From positions 620,001 through 684,000 of the forward strand of contig NZ_SRXV01000002.1 of assembly GCF_004793635.1 (NCBI RefSeq): a DNA stretch of 64,000 bases. Reading direction: 5' to 3'. The notes under the pieces were generated by a model, which saw only the letters and a list, made by a program, of their open reading frames with translations, was not told where the DNA came from and made no database searches. Position 1 is the first letter of the stretch; each line of letters begins with the position of its first letter. Below, in pieces: positions 44,023 through 52,549 of the stretch. The DNA comes from Marinicauda pacifica. GTDB taxonomy: Bacteria; Pseudomonadota; Alphaproteobacteria; Caulobacterales; Maricaulaceae. The translations under genes were made by a program, and so were the position numbers.

Positions 44023-44778
44023 ATGACAGAGATGAGCCATTTTCCTTCCGATTACCGCGCCCTCGTCGTGGGCAGCACGGGCGGCATCGGCGCCGCGCTG
44101 ACTCGCGCCTTGTGTGAGGACACGCGCTGCGCCGCGGTCTATGCCGCCTCGCGCCGAGGCACTGGTCCTGATCCAGGCCCCGGCCTCGAGAAGGCCCACC
44201 CCCTCACCCTGGATCTTACCGACGAGACCAGCATCGAGGACGCGGTCGCCACCGCGCGCGAGGGCGGCCCGCTCCATCTGGTGATTGCCGCGACCGGCTT
44301 CCTGCACGCCGAAGACATCTCGCCGGAGAAGACCTGGCGCCATCTCGACGGTGACGCCCTGATGACCGCCTATCGGATCAACGCCATCGGCCCCGCCCTG
44401 CTCGCCAAGCATGCGCTGAAGGCGATGGCGCTCGATGAGCGCAGCGTCTTTGCGGCGCTGTCGGCCCGCGTCGGGTCCATCTCCGACAACCGGCTCGGCG
44501 GCTGGCACGCCTATCGCGCCAGCAAGGCGGCGCTGAACCAGATCCTGAAGACGCTCTCCATCGAGCTGGCGCGCAAATCGGACACGGCCGTCATTGCCGG
44601 CCTGCACCCCGGCACCGTCGATACCGGCCTGTCAGAGCCGTTTCAGGGCAATGTGCCCGATGAAAAGCTGTTCACGCCGGACTACTCGGCCGGATGCCTG
44701 CTCAGCGTGATAGACGGGCTGGACCCCGGCCAGAGCGGGCGCGTCTTCGACTGGGCCGGCGAGGAAGTCCTTCCCTGA
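44023..44778 (+). CDS. SDR family oxidoreductase (CsgA/C-factor-like)
   Basis: 251 residues. NAD(P)-binding motif VVGSTGGIGAALTRAL, active-site Ser/Tyr/Lys with HAYRASKAALNQ, and HPGTVDTGLS late in the chain. The pattern of a short-chain reductase with LLAKHALKAM and PGTVDT resembles the C-factor group. Substrate unknown. It is 39 bp after the response-regulator gene. Confidence 0.88.
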   Translation: MTEMSHFPSDYRALVVGSTGGIGAALTRALCEDTRCAAVYAASRRGTGPDPGPGLEKAHPLTLDLTDETSIEDAVATAREGGPLHLVIAATGFLHAEDISPEKTWRHLDGDALMTAYRINAIGPALLAKHALKAMALDERSVFAALSARVGSISDNRLGGWHAYRASKAALNQILKTLSIELARKSDTAVIAGLHPGTVDTGLSEPFQGNVPDEKLFTPDYSAGCLLSVIDGLDPGQSGRVFDWAGEEVLP

Positions 44779-44869
44779 GCGGGGAAAATCGCGCCGCCCG
44801 CCTTGCCATCGATACAAAATCCCGCTTCGCTGGGCGTTTGCACAGCAGTTGTCAGACGGGAGCCCCCTC

Positions 44870-45286
44870 ATGAGCCATATCGATCCGGAACGCGACGCCT
44901 TCGAAGCCTTCAAGGGACTGGACCGCGACCACCCCATCGAGATGCTCAACCTCATCCGCCTGCGCGACAAGGCCGCCTATCCCGACGGGCGCGACGTCAC
45001 CGGGTTCGAGGCCTACAAGACCTATGGCAAGGCGTCCGGCCCGATCTTTTCGCGCGTCGGCGGCACGATCATCTGGCGCGGCCGGCCGCAACTCCTGCTG
45101 ATCGGCCCGGCCGACGAACGCTGGGACCTCGCCTTCATCGCCCGCTATCCCAGCGCCAACGCCTTTCTGGAAATGGTCAAGGACGAGGTCTACCAAAACG
45201 AAGCCGTCCCCCACCGCCAGGCCGCCGTCGAAGACAGCCGCCTCCTGCGCCACAAGCCCCTGGAAGGGTTGAGCGAGTTCGGGTGA
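44870..45286 (+). CDS. DUF1330 domain protein
   Basis: 138 residues of the dimeric alpha-beta-barrel type. IEMLNLIRLRDKAAYPDG, VGGTIIWRGRPQLLLIG and FIARYPSANAFLEMVKDEVY are the conserved strands and helix. Function unknown. It is the last host-like gene before the repeat-bearing islet. Confidence 0.85.
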   Translation: MSHIDPERDAFEAFKGLDRDHPIEMLNLIRLRDKAAYPDGRDVTGFEAYKTYGKASGPIFSRVGGTIIWRGRPQLLLIGPADERWDLAFIARYPSANAFLEMVKDEVYQNEAVPHRQAAVEDSRLLRHKPLEGLSEFG

Positions 45287-45647
45287 GAGGAGCGGGCCGG
45301 CAGCCGGCAGTCGGACAATCGGACAAGGGCGTTCGGCTTGCTGCCAGTCCGGCGTCATCGGGATTAGCCATGGCGAGGGCAAAGCCCTGCATTCACAATC
45401 GCCACGCGCTGATCGATGCCCGGTCCGGAGATGCGGCGCCGCAAGAGCTGGCCGGACGTGCTGTCGTGTTCTGGAAAACTCGGGGCACACGCCCATTTCT
45501 CCGCCCGCTTGAGCGTCCGGCACAGCCCGGCTTCCGGGCCTGTCTCGTCCATCGGGCGATGCGGCAACCCTAGCCGCCGAGCGCGAGCAAGAAAATCGCC
45601 TTATTGAGAAGGGGGGCGGAAAATACGTGTGTGCGTATCCGCGTTTA
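45287..45647. other. 361-bp noncoding segment with first MITE-like repeat
   Basis: Nothing coding is supported. 45287-45474 is GC-rich with short direct repeats (GCCGGCAGCCGGCA; TCGGACAATCGGACAA), and 45475-45633 is repeat copy 1. Open frames through it are the same peptide read through both repeat copies, which is not evidence of coding. Confidence 0.45.
45475..45633 (+). repeat. MITE-like repeat, copy 1
   Basis: 159 bp, about 88% identical by eye to 46074-46230 and in the same orientation. Its ends are imperfect inverted repeats: CACACGCCCATTTCTCCGCC at 45486-45505 against the complement of GGCGGAAAATACGTGTGTG. An internal GCCCGG-CTT-CCGGGC hairpin and a CATCG-GG-CGATG hairpin are conserved. 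No transposase is encoded. Confidence 0.7.
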
Positions 45648-45878
45648 TCACGCTTTTTCTTGAGGGCGCCGCTTCTTGCCTTTGCCAAAGCTACTAAAGA
45701 GAAGCCAATTTCCGCCCACGAGAAACATGCCCAAGAAGGCCCCGGTTAAGGCTAAGGAGATATCGCTGTCTGTCGCAAAATGGATCCGCATTGCCACCAT
45801 CATTCCAACTGCGGCTCCAATTACGGCGAAAAATCCTAGCATTCTGATCATGTTCAACACCCATTTGGATTTATACAA
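45648..45878 (-). CDS. Small two-helix membrane protein between the repeats
   Basis: 76 residues with two hydrophobic segments (MLGFFAVIGAAVGMMVAM; LALTGAFLGMFLVGGNWLLF) and a basic tail (GKGKKRRPQEKA). It is lower in GC than host genes and lies wholly between the two repeat copies, so it may have moved with them. No family is recognised. An internal ATG at codon 10 is an alternative start. Confidence 0.6.
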   Translation of the reverse strand: MYKSKWVLNMIRMLGFFAVIGAAVGMMVAMRIHFATDSDISLALTGAFLGMFLVGGNWLLFSSFGKGKKRRPQEKA

Positions 45879-46340
45879 GCGCGCGAATGTTCGCGACCGA
45901 CGGCTTTTGTCGCACCGACGCTGCCCCTAGACCGAGACAAACTCCCCCCAACAAGCTCTCCTGTAGCGGCATCAAATTTGAGGCTTCCGTTTACAACTCC
46001 ACTTTCGTGGTCGAGTGGAAAACGCGAAAGCCATCACCGTGGCGACTGTCCAAGCCAGAATGCTATCGAGGCAAAAACTCAGGGCACACGCCCATTCTCC
46101 GCCTGTTTGAGCGTCCGGGACGGCCCGGTTTCCGGGCCTGTCTCGCCCATCGGGCGATGCGGCAACCCTAGCCGGCGAGCGTAAGCAAGAAAATCGCCTT
46201 ATTAAGGAGGGGGCGGAGAATAGGTGTGTGTCCTCGTTTTTTGTGTTTTAAAGACTGCGCCGTGTTTTACTGTTGATCTGATCGGCGCGACGGTACGACT
46301 GGCGCTAAACATCCAGTCGGATTCCTCTTCGCTCCCAGCA
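45879..46340. other. 462-bp noncoding segment with second MITE-like repeat
   Basis: 45879-46073 is low-GC and 46074-46230 is repeat copy 2. After it a T-run (46236-46242) and about 100 bp without signals lead to the next membrane-protein gene. No coding potential is supported. Confidence 0.4.
46074..46230 (+). repeat. MITE-like repeat, copy 2
   Basis: 157 bp. The terminal inverted repeats are clearer than in copy 1: positions 46085-46103 match the complement of 46212-46230 at 17 of 19. The similarity may extend outward to AAAAACTC on the left and the complement of CGTTTTTT on the right. The internal hairpin is GGCCCGG-TTT-CCGGGCC. Confidence 0.7.
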
Positions 46341-46829
46341 CTAGTCGCCCGATTCCCTGATCCGACCGGTCCAAAGCCATTGGGCCCAGGTGATTGCCAA
46401 AAATGTAGCGAGGGCCGCCGCGATACTTATTACAACCCAGTATACTGATTGGCCGATAAAGCGGTAAAGCCGGGCCGAATAGGCCGCATTAATTTCGTTC
46501 TTAAAAGAAATTACGACGGGACCGAATTCACTCGGGGGAAGCCCAATCGTATTACAGAGAAAATGCCCTCGATACTCAAGACCCAAATTATTTTGATGGC
46601 CTTCAACGGACTGGTGGCGACTAATGCACTCAGCCATCCCTTCCAGGGTGGTTGCCGCCGGATAAAAGGCTTCTTCGCGTTGGTAAGGCTCCCACGAATA
46701 GGCCGCGGGTGCGCCGCTATCGAAATAGCTCATCCAAACGTAAAATTGGGCGCCCAAAAACAAGAGCGCGAACACACTTAAGGCGGCTCGGCGCTTTCGA
46801 TTGGACGTGAGATGGTGAAAGGCCTTCAA
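46341..46829 (-). CDS. Hypothetical two-pass membrane protein
   Basis: 162 residues. The first helix is AALSVFALLFLGAQFYVWM, then a soluble loop of about 90 residues with two Cys (AECISRH, FLCNTIG), then a second helix (VYWVVISIAAALATFLAITW) and a short charged tail. The loop is probably periplasmic. Composition is less GC-rich than the host core. No family is recognised; it lies beside tRNA-Thr in the same islet as the repeats. Confidence 0.6.
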   Translation of the reverse strand: MKAFHHLTSNRKRRAALSVFALLFLGAQFYVWMSYFDSGAPAAYSWEPYQREEAFYPAATTLEGMAECISRHQSVEGHQNNLGLEYRGHFLCNTIGLPPSEFGPVVISFKNEINAAYSARLYRFIGQSVYWVVISIAAALATFLAITWAQWLWTGRIRESGD

Positions 46830-46978
46830 ATTGTTGGCTCCCCGACGCGCACCGGAGCCTAGAGCGCCCTATCGGTTCGTGGAACTCTAAAACATCTTTG
46901 AATTGGACGAGTGTGGGTACCGGGTGCTTCCAAATCGCGGAATACCCCAAGGGCGAAAAGCAGTAAGCAATAAAAAAA

Positions 46979-47054
<76 letters not shown>

Positions 47055-47096
47055 TCCGGACGGGCCTGTGACGGCCTCGTTTCAAGGCGCCGGAAA

Positions 47097-47819
47097 CTAA
47101 CCGAGCTTCGATCCGCTCGCAAGCGCCGTTTGCGGCTGATCTTCGGTGGGCCTGGCATGAGGTTTTCCGCCCGCGCGCAGGCGCCGGATTTCAGCCACGG
47201 CAGGCTCGGCGAGGCGGTCGAAAAATGTCGAGAGATGGTCGGCCGGACGCGCCGCCGCGGCATCGTTGCGGATGGTCAGATCGGCGTGGATGCGCCCTGG
47301 ATGGGTCCATTCGTGATGCATGGGCCGCACCGTGCCCAGATACTGGTTGACCACCGAATGGGCCGTACGCCCGCGCTCGTTCACATCACGCAGGAGGCGG
47401 CGCGAGAGGCGGATATCGTCGGGCGCGTCGACATAGACGCGCAGGTCGAACGCATCGCGCAGATCCGGCGTGCAGAACAGATGGATGCCCTCGACCAGGA
47501 TGACATCGGCCGGCTCGATTCTGCGCGTGTCGGAGCGGCGCCGGTGAATGGTGAAATCGTAGATCGGCGCCTTTATGGCCTTGCCCGCCCGAAGCTGGCC
47601 GAGCTGGCGGGCCAGAAGGGCATGGTCGCGCGATTTGGGATGGTCGAAATTATAGATGGACGGGTCGAAATCGGGCTTCGAGCCGTGATCGCCGTAATAA
47701 TCGTCCTCGGCGATGACCAGCGCGGACAGGCCCGTCAACGCCCGCGCGGTGGCGCGCGCCACCTCGGTCTTGCCCGAGGCCGAGCCGCCGCTCACGCCCA
47801 CCAGAATCCGCTTCGCCAT
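47097..47819 (-). CDS. udk: Uridine kinase
   Basis: 240 residues of the P-loop phosphoribulokinase/uridine kinase fold. Walker A is VSGGSASGKTEVAR, then AEDDYYGDHGSKPDFD, YDFTIHRRRSDTRRIEPADVI-like substrate region and VILVEGIHLF. It phosphorylates uridine or cytidine in pyrimidine salvage. The C-terminal 25 residues are low-complexity and variable. It starts 8 bp downstream of hemY in the heme operon. Confidence 0.9.
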   Translation of the reverse strand: MAKRILVGVSGGSASGKTEVARATARALTGLSALVIAEDDYYGDHGSKPDFDPSIYNFDHPKSRDHALLARQLGQLRAGKAIKAPIYDFTIHRRRSDTRRIEPADVILVEGIHLFCTPDLRDAFDLRVYVDAPDDIRLSRRLLRDVNERGRTAHSVVNQYLGTVRPMHHEWTHPGRIHADLTIRNDAAAARPADHLSTFFDRLAEPAVAEIRRLRAGGKPHARPTEDQPQTALASGSKLG

Positions 47820-47827
47820 GATCTGCC

Positions 47828-49384
47828 CTAGGTCTGACCGTCCTCGTCCACCCCGGGATCATCCGGGGCGCGGCCCGGTTCATAATAGCGCGAGGCCCGC
47901 TTGTCTTCGTCCGATTGCGCCCCGGTGTCAGTAGCCCCGCTCTTGTTGGACGCAGGTCCGGCCGGCGGGGTGGACGACGGAGTGGCCGGCGGAGTGGCTG
48001 GCGGGCCGGAAGGCGTGTCGGGCGCGCGGCGCGCAGAGGGCGCTTCGAGCAGGGCGGTTTCCGGTACAGCCTCGGCGAGATCCTCGAACCGTTCATAGCG
48101 CGGGTGGATCAGGCGCGCCTCGTCGCCCCAGGCAAACACCATGCGCTTCCAGTCCTCGGGCGCGTAGGGGAAGACCTGCCCGTCCTGATCCATGTCCGAC
48201 CAGTTGGCCTCGACCGGCGCGTGGGCCGCGCGCGCCATCAGCCGACGCGCCGCCTCCTCGTCGCCCTCGAGCCGGGCCAGGCGCGAGGCGAGCGCGCACA
48301 GGCGGGCCGTCTTGGCCCGCTCGGCCATCAGCGGAGCCAGCGCGAACCGGGCCGCTTCCAGATTGCGGTTTTCCAGCGCCACTTCGGCCTTGAGCAGGCG
48401 CGCCTCGCGGTGTTCGGGGTTGAGCGCGGCCAGGGCGCGCAGGCGCTCGGCCCGCTTGGCCTTGGTGTCTGACTTGCGCAGATCGCCATAGACGCGCGCG
48501 AGTGCCGGGTGCGGATTGGCCTGCCAGGCGGTTTCGATCAGCTCTGCGGCGCGGCGGTGACGCCGGCGCGCGGCCAGGAAGCGGGCGGCCAGCGCTGCCG
48601 CCGGCGCAAAGCCCGGCGAGGCGGACGCGGCCCGTTCGGCGAGTTCGCTCGCCTTGTCGGGCTGGGCCTCGCCGCATTCGATCGCCTCCACGGTCAGCAG
48701 GACGGCTCGCCGGCGCGCGGCGCGGTCGGGCGCGATATCCTTGCGCTTTTCCGCCTCGGTCAGCGTCTTGCGCGCCGCTTCCCAGCGCCCTTCGGCGACC
48801 TGGGCATTGAACAGGGAGTCGAAGGCCCAGCGCGTGCGGGACTCGTCGAACGCCTCGCTGGCATGGGTGATGGCCAGCTGGTGGTCGCCGCGCGCCTCGG
48901 CGATCGAGGCCAGGCCCCGGCGCGCGACCAGGCGGGTGCGCGAATCCTCCAGCATCAGTTCGTAATGGCGCTGTGCGCCTTCCAGATCGCCCGCCGATTC
49001 CGCCGCGCGGGCCGCCAGCAGGCGCGACAGGGCGGGGCGGTCGAGCAGGGCGTCGGCGCGCGCGGCCTGGCGCACGGCCAGCTCGCCCTGGCCGGCCGCC
49101 GAGGCGATGAGCGCGCGCTCCAGCGCATCGAAGCCGCTTTCGCGGCGGCGGCGCAGCTGGAATTTGCGGAAGCTGTCCGGCGCGGTCCAGATCTTCACCA
49201 CCAGCCACCACACAACGACCAGAAGGAAGGTCGCGATCAGCAGGATGCCCATGGCCAGCGCAAAGCTGGTCTGGGCCTGCCAGCCGAGGAATTCGAAATT
49301 GGCGGTGCCCGGATTGAGCGTCAGCCAGACCGCGGCGATGGCGGTCAGCACGCACAGGGCAATCGTGATGATCAGGCGGATCAT
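47828..49384 (-). CDS. hemY: HemY-like TPR membrane protein of the heme operon
   Basis: 518 residues. Two N-terminal membrane helices (IITIALCVLTAIAAVWLTL; LAMGILLIATFLLVVVWWLV) are followed by the HemY_N signature FRKFQLRRRRESGFDALERAL and a TPR-rich helical domain to about residue 430. The last 70 residues are Pro/Thr/Ser-rich, encoded by GC-rich tandem-like units, then acidic. HemY proteins co-occur with heme biosynthesis genes; their role is thought to be scaffolding or envelope-related, not protoporphyrinogen oxidation. ATGA overlap with the Mic60-type gene. Confidence 0.9.
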   Translation of the reverse strand: MIRLIITIALCVLTAIAAVWLTLNPGTANFEFLGWQAQTSFALAMGILLIATFLLVVVWWLVVKIWTAPDSFRKFQLRRRRESGFDALERALIASAAGQGELAVRQAARADALLDRPALSRLLAARAAESAGDLEGAQRHYELMLEDSRTRLVARRGLASIAEARGDHQLAITHASEAFDESRTRWAFDSLFNAQVAEGRWEAARKTLTEAEKRKDIAPDRAARRRAVLLTVEAIECGEAQPDKASELAERAASASPGFAPAAALAARFLAARRRHRRAAELIETAWQANPHPALARVYGDLRKSDTKAKRAERLRALAALNPEHREARLLKAEVALENRNLEAARFALAPLMAERAKTARLCALASRLARLEGDEEAARRLMARAAHAPVEANWSDMDQDGQVFPYAPEDWKRMVFAWGDEARLIHPRYERFEDLAEAVPETALLEAPSARRAPDTPSGPPATPPATPSSTPPAGPASNKSGATDTGAQSDEDKRASRYYEPGRAPDDPGVDEDGQT

Positions 49385-50724
49385 GGGCGGGCCTCGTTTT
49401 CAGCAGCCGCTTCACTCAATTGGGTGCGCAGGGCGTCCAGCCGCGTCTCGATCTCCAGGCGTGCACGCGCGCCGCGCAGCCAGTCGGCCGCCGCTTCGCC
49501 GGGCGCGCCCTGCAGGCTGGACACCGCATCGGCCGCGCCGGAAAGATCGTCCCGCGCCAGGCGGGACTCGGCCCGGTTCACAAGCTCGCGCGGGCTCTCT
49601 TCGCCCTCTGCGGCACTGGCTTCCGGCCCCTGCACCTCAACCAGGCCGAACAGGGTCCGGCGCGTGCCGGCCGCGTCGCGAATGGCCTCGACGGGGAAGC
49701 GCTCGGCCAGACCCGTGCGGGTCGGCGCGCCGGAGCGGGCGACCGATTCCAGCGCGGAGAGATCGCGATTGCCCGGCCAGACGCGCGCCAGCGCGGCGCG
49801 TTCCGCCTCAAAGGGCTGCGCACGCGAGGCCGCATCGGAAAGCGCGGCCAGTCCCAGCGCCCGCGCCGAAAGCGTACGCAGCGCGTCGTTATCGCTGCCC
49901 GGGCCGGTCTGGGCCGACCGGGCCAGTTCGGCGGCCTCCTCGATGCGCGCGTCGAGAGCCGACAGGTCCGATTCCAGGCCGGACAGGCCCTCGCGCACCG
50001 TGTCGACACGCTCGCCGAGGCGCTCGTCCTCGCCGGCCAGGCTGTCGCGCAGCTCGCCGACGCGGGTTTCCAGCGCGGCGAGGCGGTCCTGAATATCCTC
50101 GACGGCTTGCAGATTGGCGGCGGGCGCGGAGTCTTGCGAGACTTGGCCGCGCAGATCCTCGACATCATCTTGCGCCGTACTTGCGGCAGCCAGGGCGTTC
50201 TCGGTGCGCTCAGCCAGTCCTGCGACCTGCTCGCGCAAGGCGTCGAGCGCATCGGGATCGATGCCGCCTCCGGGCTGGGTGCCTCCGTCATCACTCTGCG
50301 AGGAGGCGGCGCGGCGTCCCAGCACCTCGATCCTGTCCTCCAGCCCCGATACCGATGCCGCAATCTCTTCGACCTGTGGCTCCAGCCCGCTCAGGGCCTC
50401 GACCCGCGCCTCAAGGGCCTCGAAGGTCTCGGCAGACACCGCCCCGGCCGCCGGATCGCGCGCTTCCAGCTCGGCGATGCGGGCCTCAAGAGCGCCCACG
50501 CTTTGCTCTTCCAGGCGCGGCACGGCATAGCGCGTCAGCGCCCAGGTCACCGCCGCCGCGATAAGGGCCGTCAGCAGTACCAGGACCACAAGGGCGAACC
50601 AGCCCGGCCCGCCGCGCTTTTCACGCTTGGCCTTCGCGTCATCCTCGCGGTCGACCGGCTCGAACTCGGCGTCGACCGGCTCGGGCTCGCCGGATTGGGT
50701 GTCTTTGTCGTCGGGGCCGGCCAT
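49381..50724 (-). CDS. Mic60/mitofilin-like protein (COG4223)
   Basis: 447 residues. An acidic cytoplasmic N-terminus is followed by one membrane helix (GWFALVVLVLLTALIAAAV) near 42-64, a long coiled coil (about 75-270) built of Leu/Ala/Glu heptads, and a C-terminal mitofilin-type domain (VARSGAPTRTGLAERFPVEA to the end). Alphaproteobacterial Mic60 is the relative of the mitochondrial cristae-junction protein, and its gene is known to sit beside hemD and hemY, as here. It probably shapes or tethers envelope membranes. Confidence 0.87.
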   Translation of the reverse strand: MAGPDDKDTQSGEPEPVDAEFEPVDREDDAKAKREKRGGPGWFALVVLVLLTALIAAAVTWALTRYAVPRLEEQSVGALEARIAELEARDPAAGAVSAETFEALEARVEALSGLEPQVEEIAASVSGLEDRIEVLGRRAASSQSDDGGTQPGGGIDPDALDALREQVAGLAERTENALAAASTAQDDVEDLRGQVSQDSAPAANLQAVEDIQDRLAALETRVGELRDSLAGEDERLGERVDTVREGLSGLESDLSALDARIEEAAELARSAQTGPGSDNDALRTLSARALGLAALSDAASRAQPFEAERAALARVWPGNRDLSALESVARSGAPTRTGLAERFPVEAIRDAAGTRRTLFGLVEVQGPEASAAEGEESPRELVNRAESRLARDDLSGAADAVSSLQGAPGEAAADWLRGARARLEIETRLDALRTQLSEAAAENEARP

Positions 50725-50793
50725 GGACGTCCTCGTCGCTGTCGGGCTGATCTGAAAATCGGCTGTGAGTCTAGGCCGCGTCGGCGCTGAACG

Positions 50794-51516
50794 CTACTGG
50801 CCCTCTGGCTCGCCGCCCAGCCGGTCGGCCGCGTCCAGAAGCCCGGCATCGGTCGGCGCGTCTGCAATCTCTACCGGCGCAATGCCTGCCGCGCGCAGGG
50901 GTTCCGCCGCGGCGGGACTTATCGCTGCGGCGAAGAGTCCCGCCGGGATACCGCCGAGGGCCTCCAGCGCCGCGACAAGCCGGCTCGCACCGCCCGGCGA
51001 ATGCACGGCCGCGATGACCGGACCCTGCTGCAGGGCGGCGCGCGCCGGCTCGGTGAAACTCGAAACCGCGTGGGTCCGGTACACGATCAGGGGCAGGACC
51101 AGAATGCCGTGCCCGGCCAGCAGGCCGGACAGGTCACGCGCCACGATTTCTCCCCGGGCATGGAGGATGCGTGTCCCCGGCATCATCCGATCACTTATCA
51201 GCTGCGCGAGGCCCGCCGCATCGGAGTCCGCGTCGGTGATCTCTGTAAAGCCCGCCTCGCGCGCCGCCTCGGCCGTGGCGCCCCCGACGGCCAGCACGGG
51301 GAGGCTCCGCTCGGGCGTTAGACGCGCGAACGCGCGGGCCCCGTTCGGGCTGGTCAGCGCGACGGCGTCAATTGCATCCAGAGACACGTCTGCATGCAGC
51401 ATTTCGACGCGCGCCAATGGCGAAACAACGGGAGAATAGCCGCGTTGAGTAGCGAGATTTGCAGTTTTACTCGCGCCGGGTTCGGTCCGGGTGATGAGAA
51501 TCCGCTCAGTGCTCAT
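50794..51516 (-). CDS. hemD: Uroporphyrinogen-III synthase
   Basis: 240 residues. HemD is poorly conserved, but the fold marks are clear: ILITRTEPGASKTA at the start, DAVALTSPNGARAFAR, VLAVGGATAEAAREAGF, ILHARGEIVARDL and FAAAISPAAAEPLRAAGI. It cyclises hydroxymethylbilane. The ATG at 51516 overlaps hemC by 11 bp, fitting coupled expression. Confidence 0.92.
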   Translation of the reverse strand: MSTERILITRTEPGASKTANLATQRGYSPVVSPLARVEMLHADVSLDAIDAVALTSPNGARAFARLTPERSLPVLAVGGATAEAAREAGFTEITDADSDAAGLAQLISDRMMPGTRILHARGEIVARDLSGLLAGHGILVLPLIVYRTHAVSSFTEPARAALQQGPVIAAVHSPGGASRLVAALEALGGIPAGLFAAAISPAAAEPLRAAGIAPVEIADAPTDAGLLDAADRLGGEPEGQ

Positions 51517-52474
51517 CGACCGACGCCAGGGCTGCTTCCAGCGCTTCGCCCCCGCTCTGGCGCACCGCCTCGCCCAGGCGCGTGCCGATTTCGGCTGCGG
51601 CTGCACGCGGATCGCCCTCCAGCGGTAGCGTCACCGACTGCGCCCAGCGATGCGTCCCGTCCGGGCTCAGCACCTCGCCGGCGAGGGAGAGCGTGCCGTG
51701 GCGCAAGCTGGCATGGGCGGCAATCGGCGTCCGGCAAGAGCCGTCCAGGGCTGCCAGCACTGCGCGTTCGGCCAGGACGCAGATATGGGACTCCGCATGG
51801 TCGAGCGCAGCCAGCGCCTCGCGCGCCGCGCCGTCATCGCTGCGGATCTCGATGCCGATCGCGCCCTGCGCCGGGGCAGGCAGCATCTCGTGCAGCTCCA
51901 CCGCAGGCCGGCTCGCTTCCTCGCGTCCGAGGCGCTTCAGCCCGGCCAACGCCAGGAAAGTCGCGTCGATCTCGCCGCTGCGCACCTTGGCCAGGCGCGT
52001 GTCCACATTGCCGCGCAGGAGCACGATCTTCAGGTCGGGACGCAGGGTCAGCGCCTGGGCCTGGCGCCGGATCGAGGCTGTGCCGAGCACCGCGCCCTGC
52101 GGCAGGTCCATCACGCGGGCCGCCCCGGTTTCGGTCAGCAGCACATCGCGCGGGTCCTCGCGTTCGAGAATGCACGCAATCTCCATCCCGTCCGGCAGCC
52201 GGGTCGGCACGTCCTTCATGGAATGCACCGCGAAGCTCGCTTCCTTGCCCTGCAGGGCAATCTCCAGCTCCTTGGTGAACAGGCCCTTGCCACCAGCCGC
52301 CAATAGGGCGCGGTCGGTGATCCGGTCGCCGGTCGTGGTCAGGCCCAGGATCGGGAAGGCCGCATCGGGGTCGCTGGCGCCGTTCGCCTTGGCCAGCTGG
52401 CTCTGCAGCATGCGCGCCTGGGCCAAGGCGAGCGGCGACGTCCGGGTCGCGATGATTTGCGGTTTGAGGGCCAA
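51506..52474 (-). CDS. hemC: Porphobilinogen deaminase
   Basis: 322 residues. Start IIATRTSPLALAQARML, substrate loop VHSMKDVPTRLPDGM, ATASIRRQAQAL-like block and the dipyrromethane-binding Cys in LDGSCRTPIAAHA are all present. It makes hydroxymethylbilane in heme and corrin synthesis. It is divergent from tsaD over 75 bp, an arrangement conserved in Alphaproteobacteria. Confidence 0.97.
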   Translation of the reverse strand: MALKPQIIATRTSPLALAQARMLQSQLAKANGASDPDAAFPILGLTTTGDRITDRALLAAGGKGLFTKELEIALQGKEASFAVHSMKDVPTRLPDGMEIACILEREDPRDVLLTETGAARVMDLPQGAVLGTASIRRQAQALTLRPDLKIVLLRGNVDTRLAKVRSGEIDATFLALAGLKRLGREEASRPAVELHEMLPAPAQGAIGIEIRSDDGAAREALAALDHAESHICVLAERAVLAALDGSCRTPIAAHASLRHGTLSLAGEVLSPDGTHRWAQSVTLPLEGDPRAAAAEIGTRLGEAVRQSGGEALEAALASVDEH

Positions 52475-52549
52475 GGCGGGCTCCTGGGCGTGAGGCGAGT
52501 GGCAGGTGGCGTTGTCAGCCGGATCAAGCAGCGCTAACCAGCTTTGGTG

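Noticed and set aside
45416..46184. Short plus-strand frames sharing the GRCGNPSRRA peptide
   Set aside because: The shared peptide comes from the two DNA repeats, so similarity is due to the repeat and not to coding.
45475..46230. Integron attC sites
   Set aside because: The repeats lack the GTTRRRY/RYYYAAC core pairs, and no integrase is nearby.
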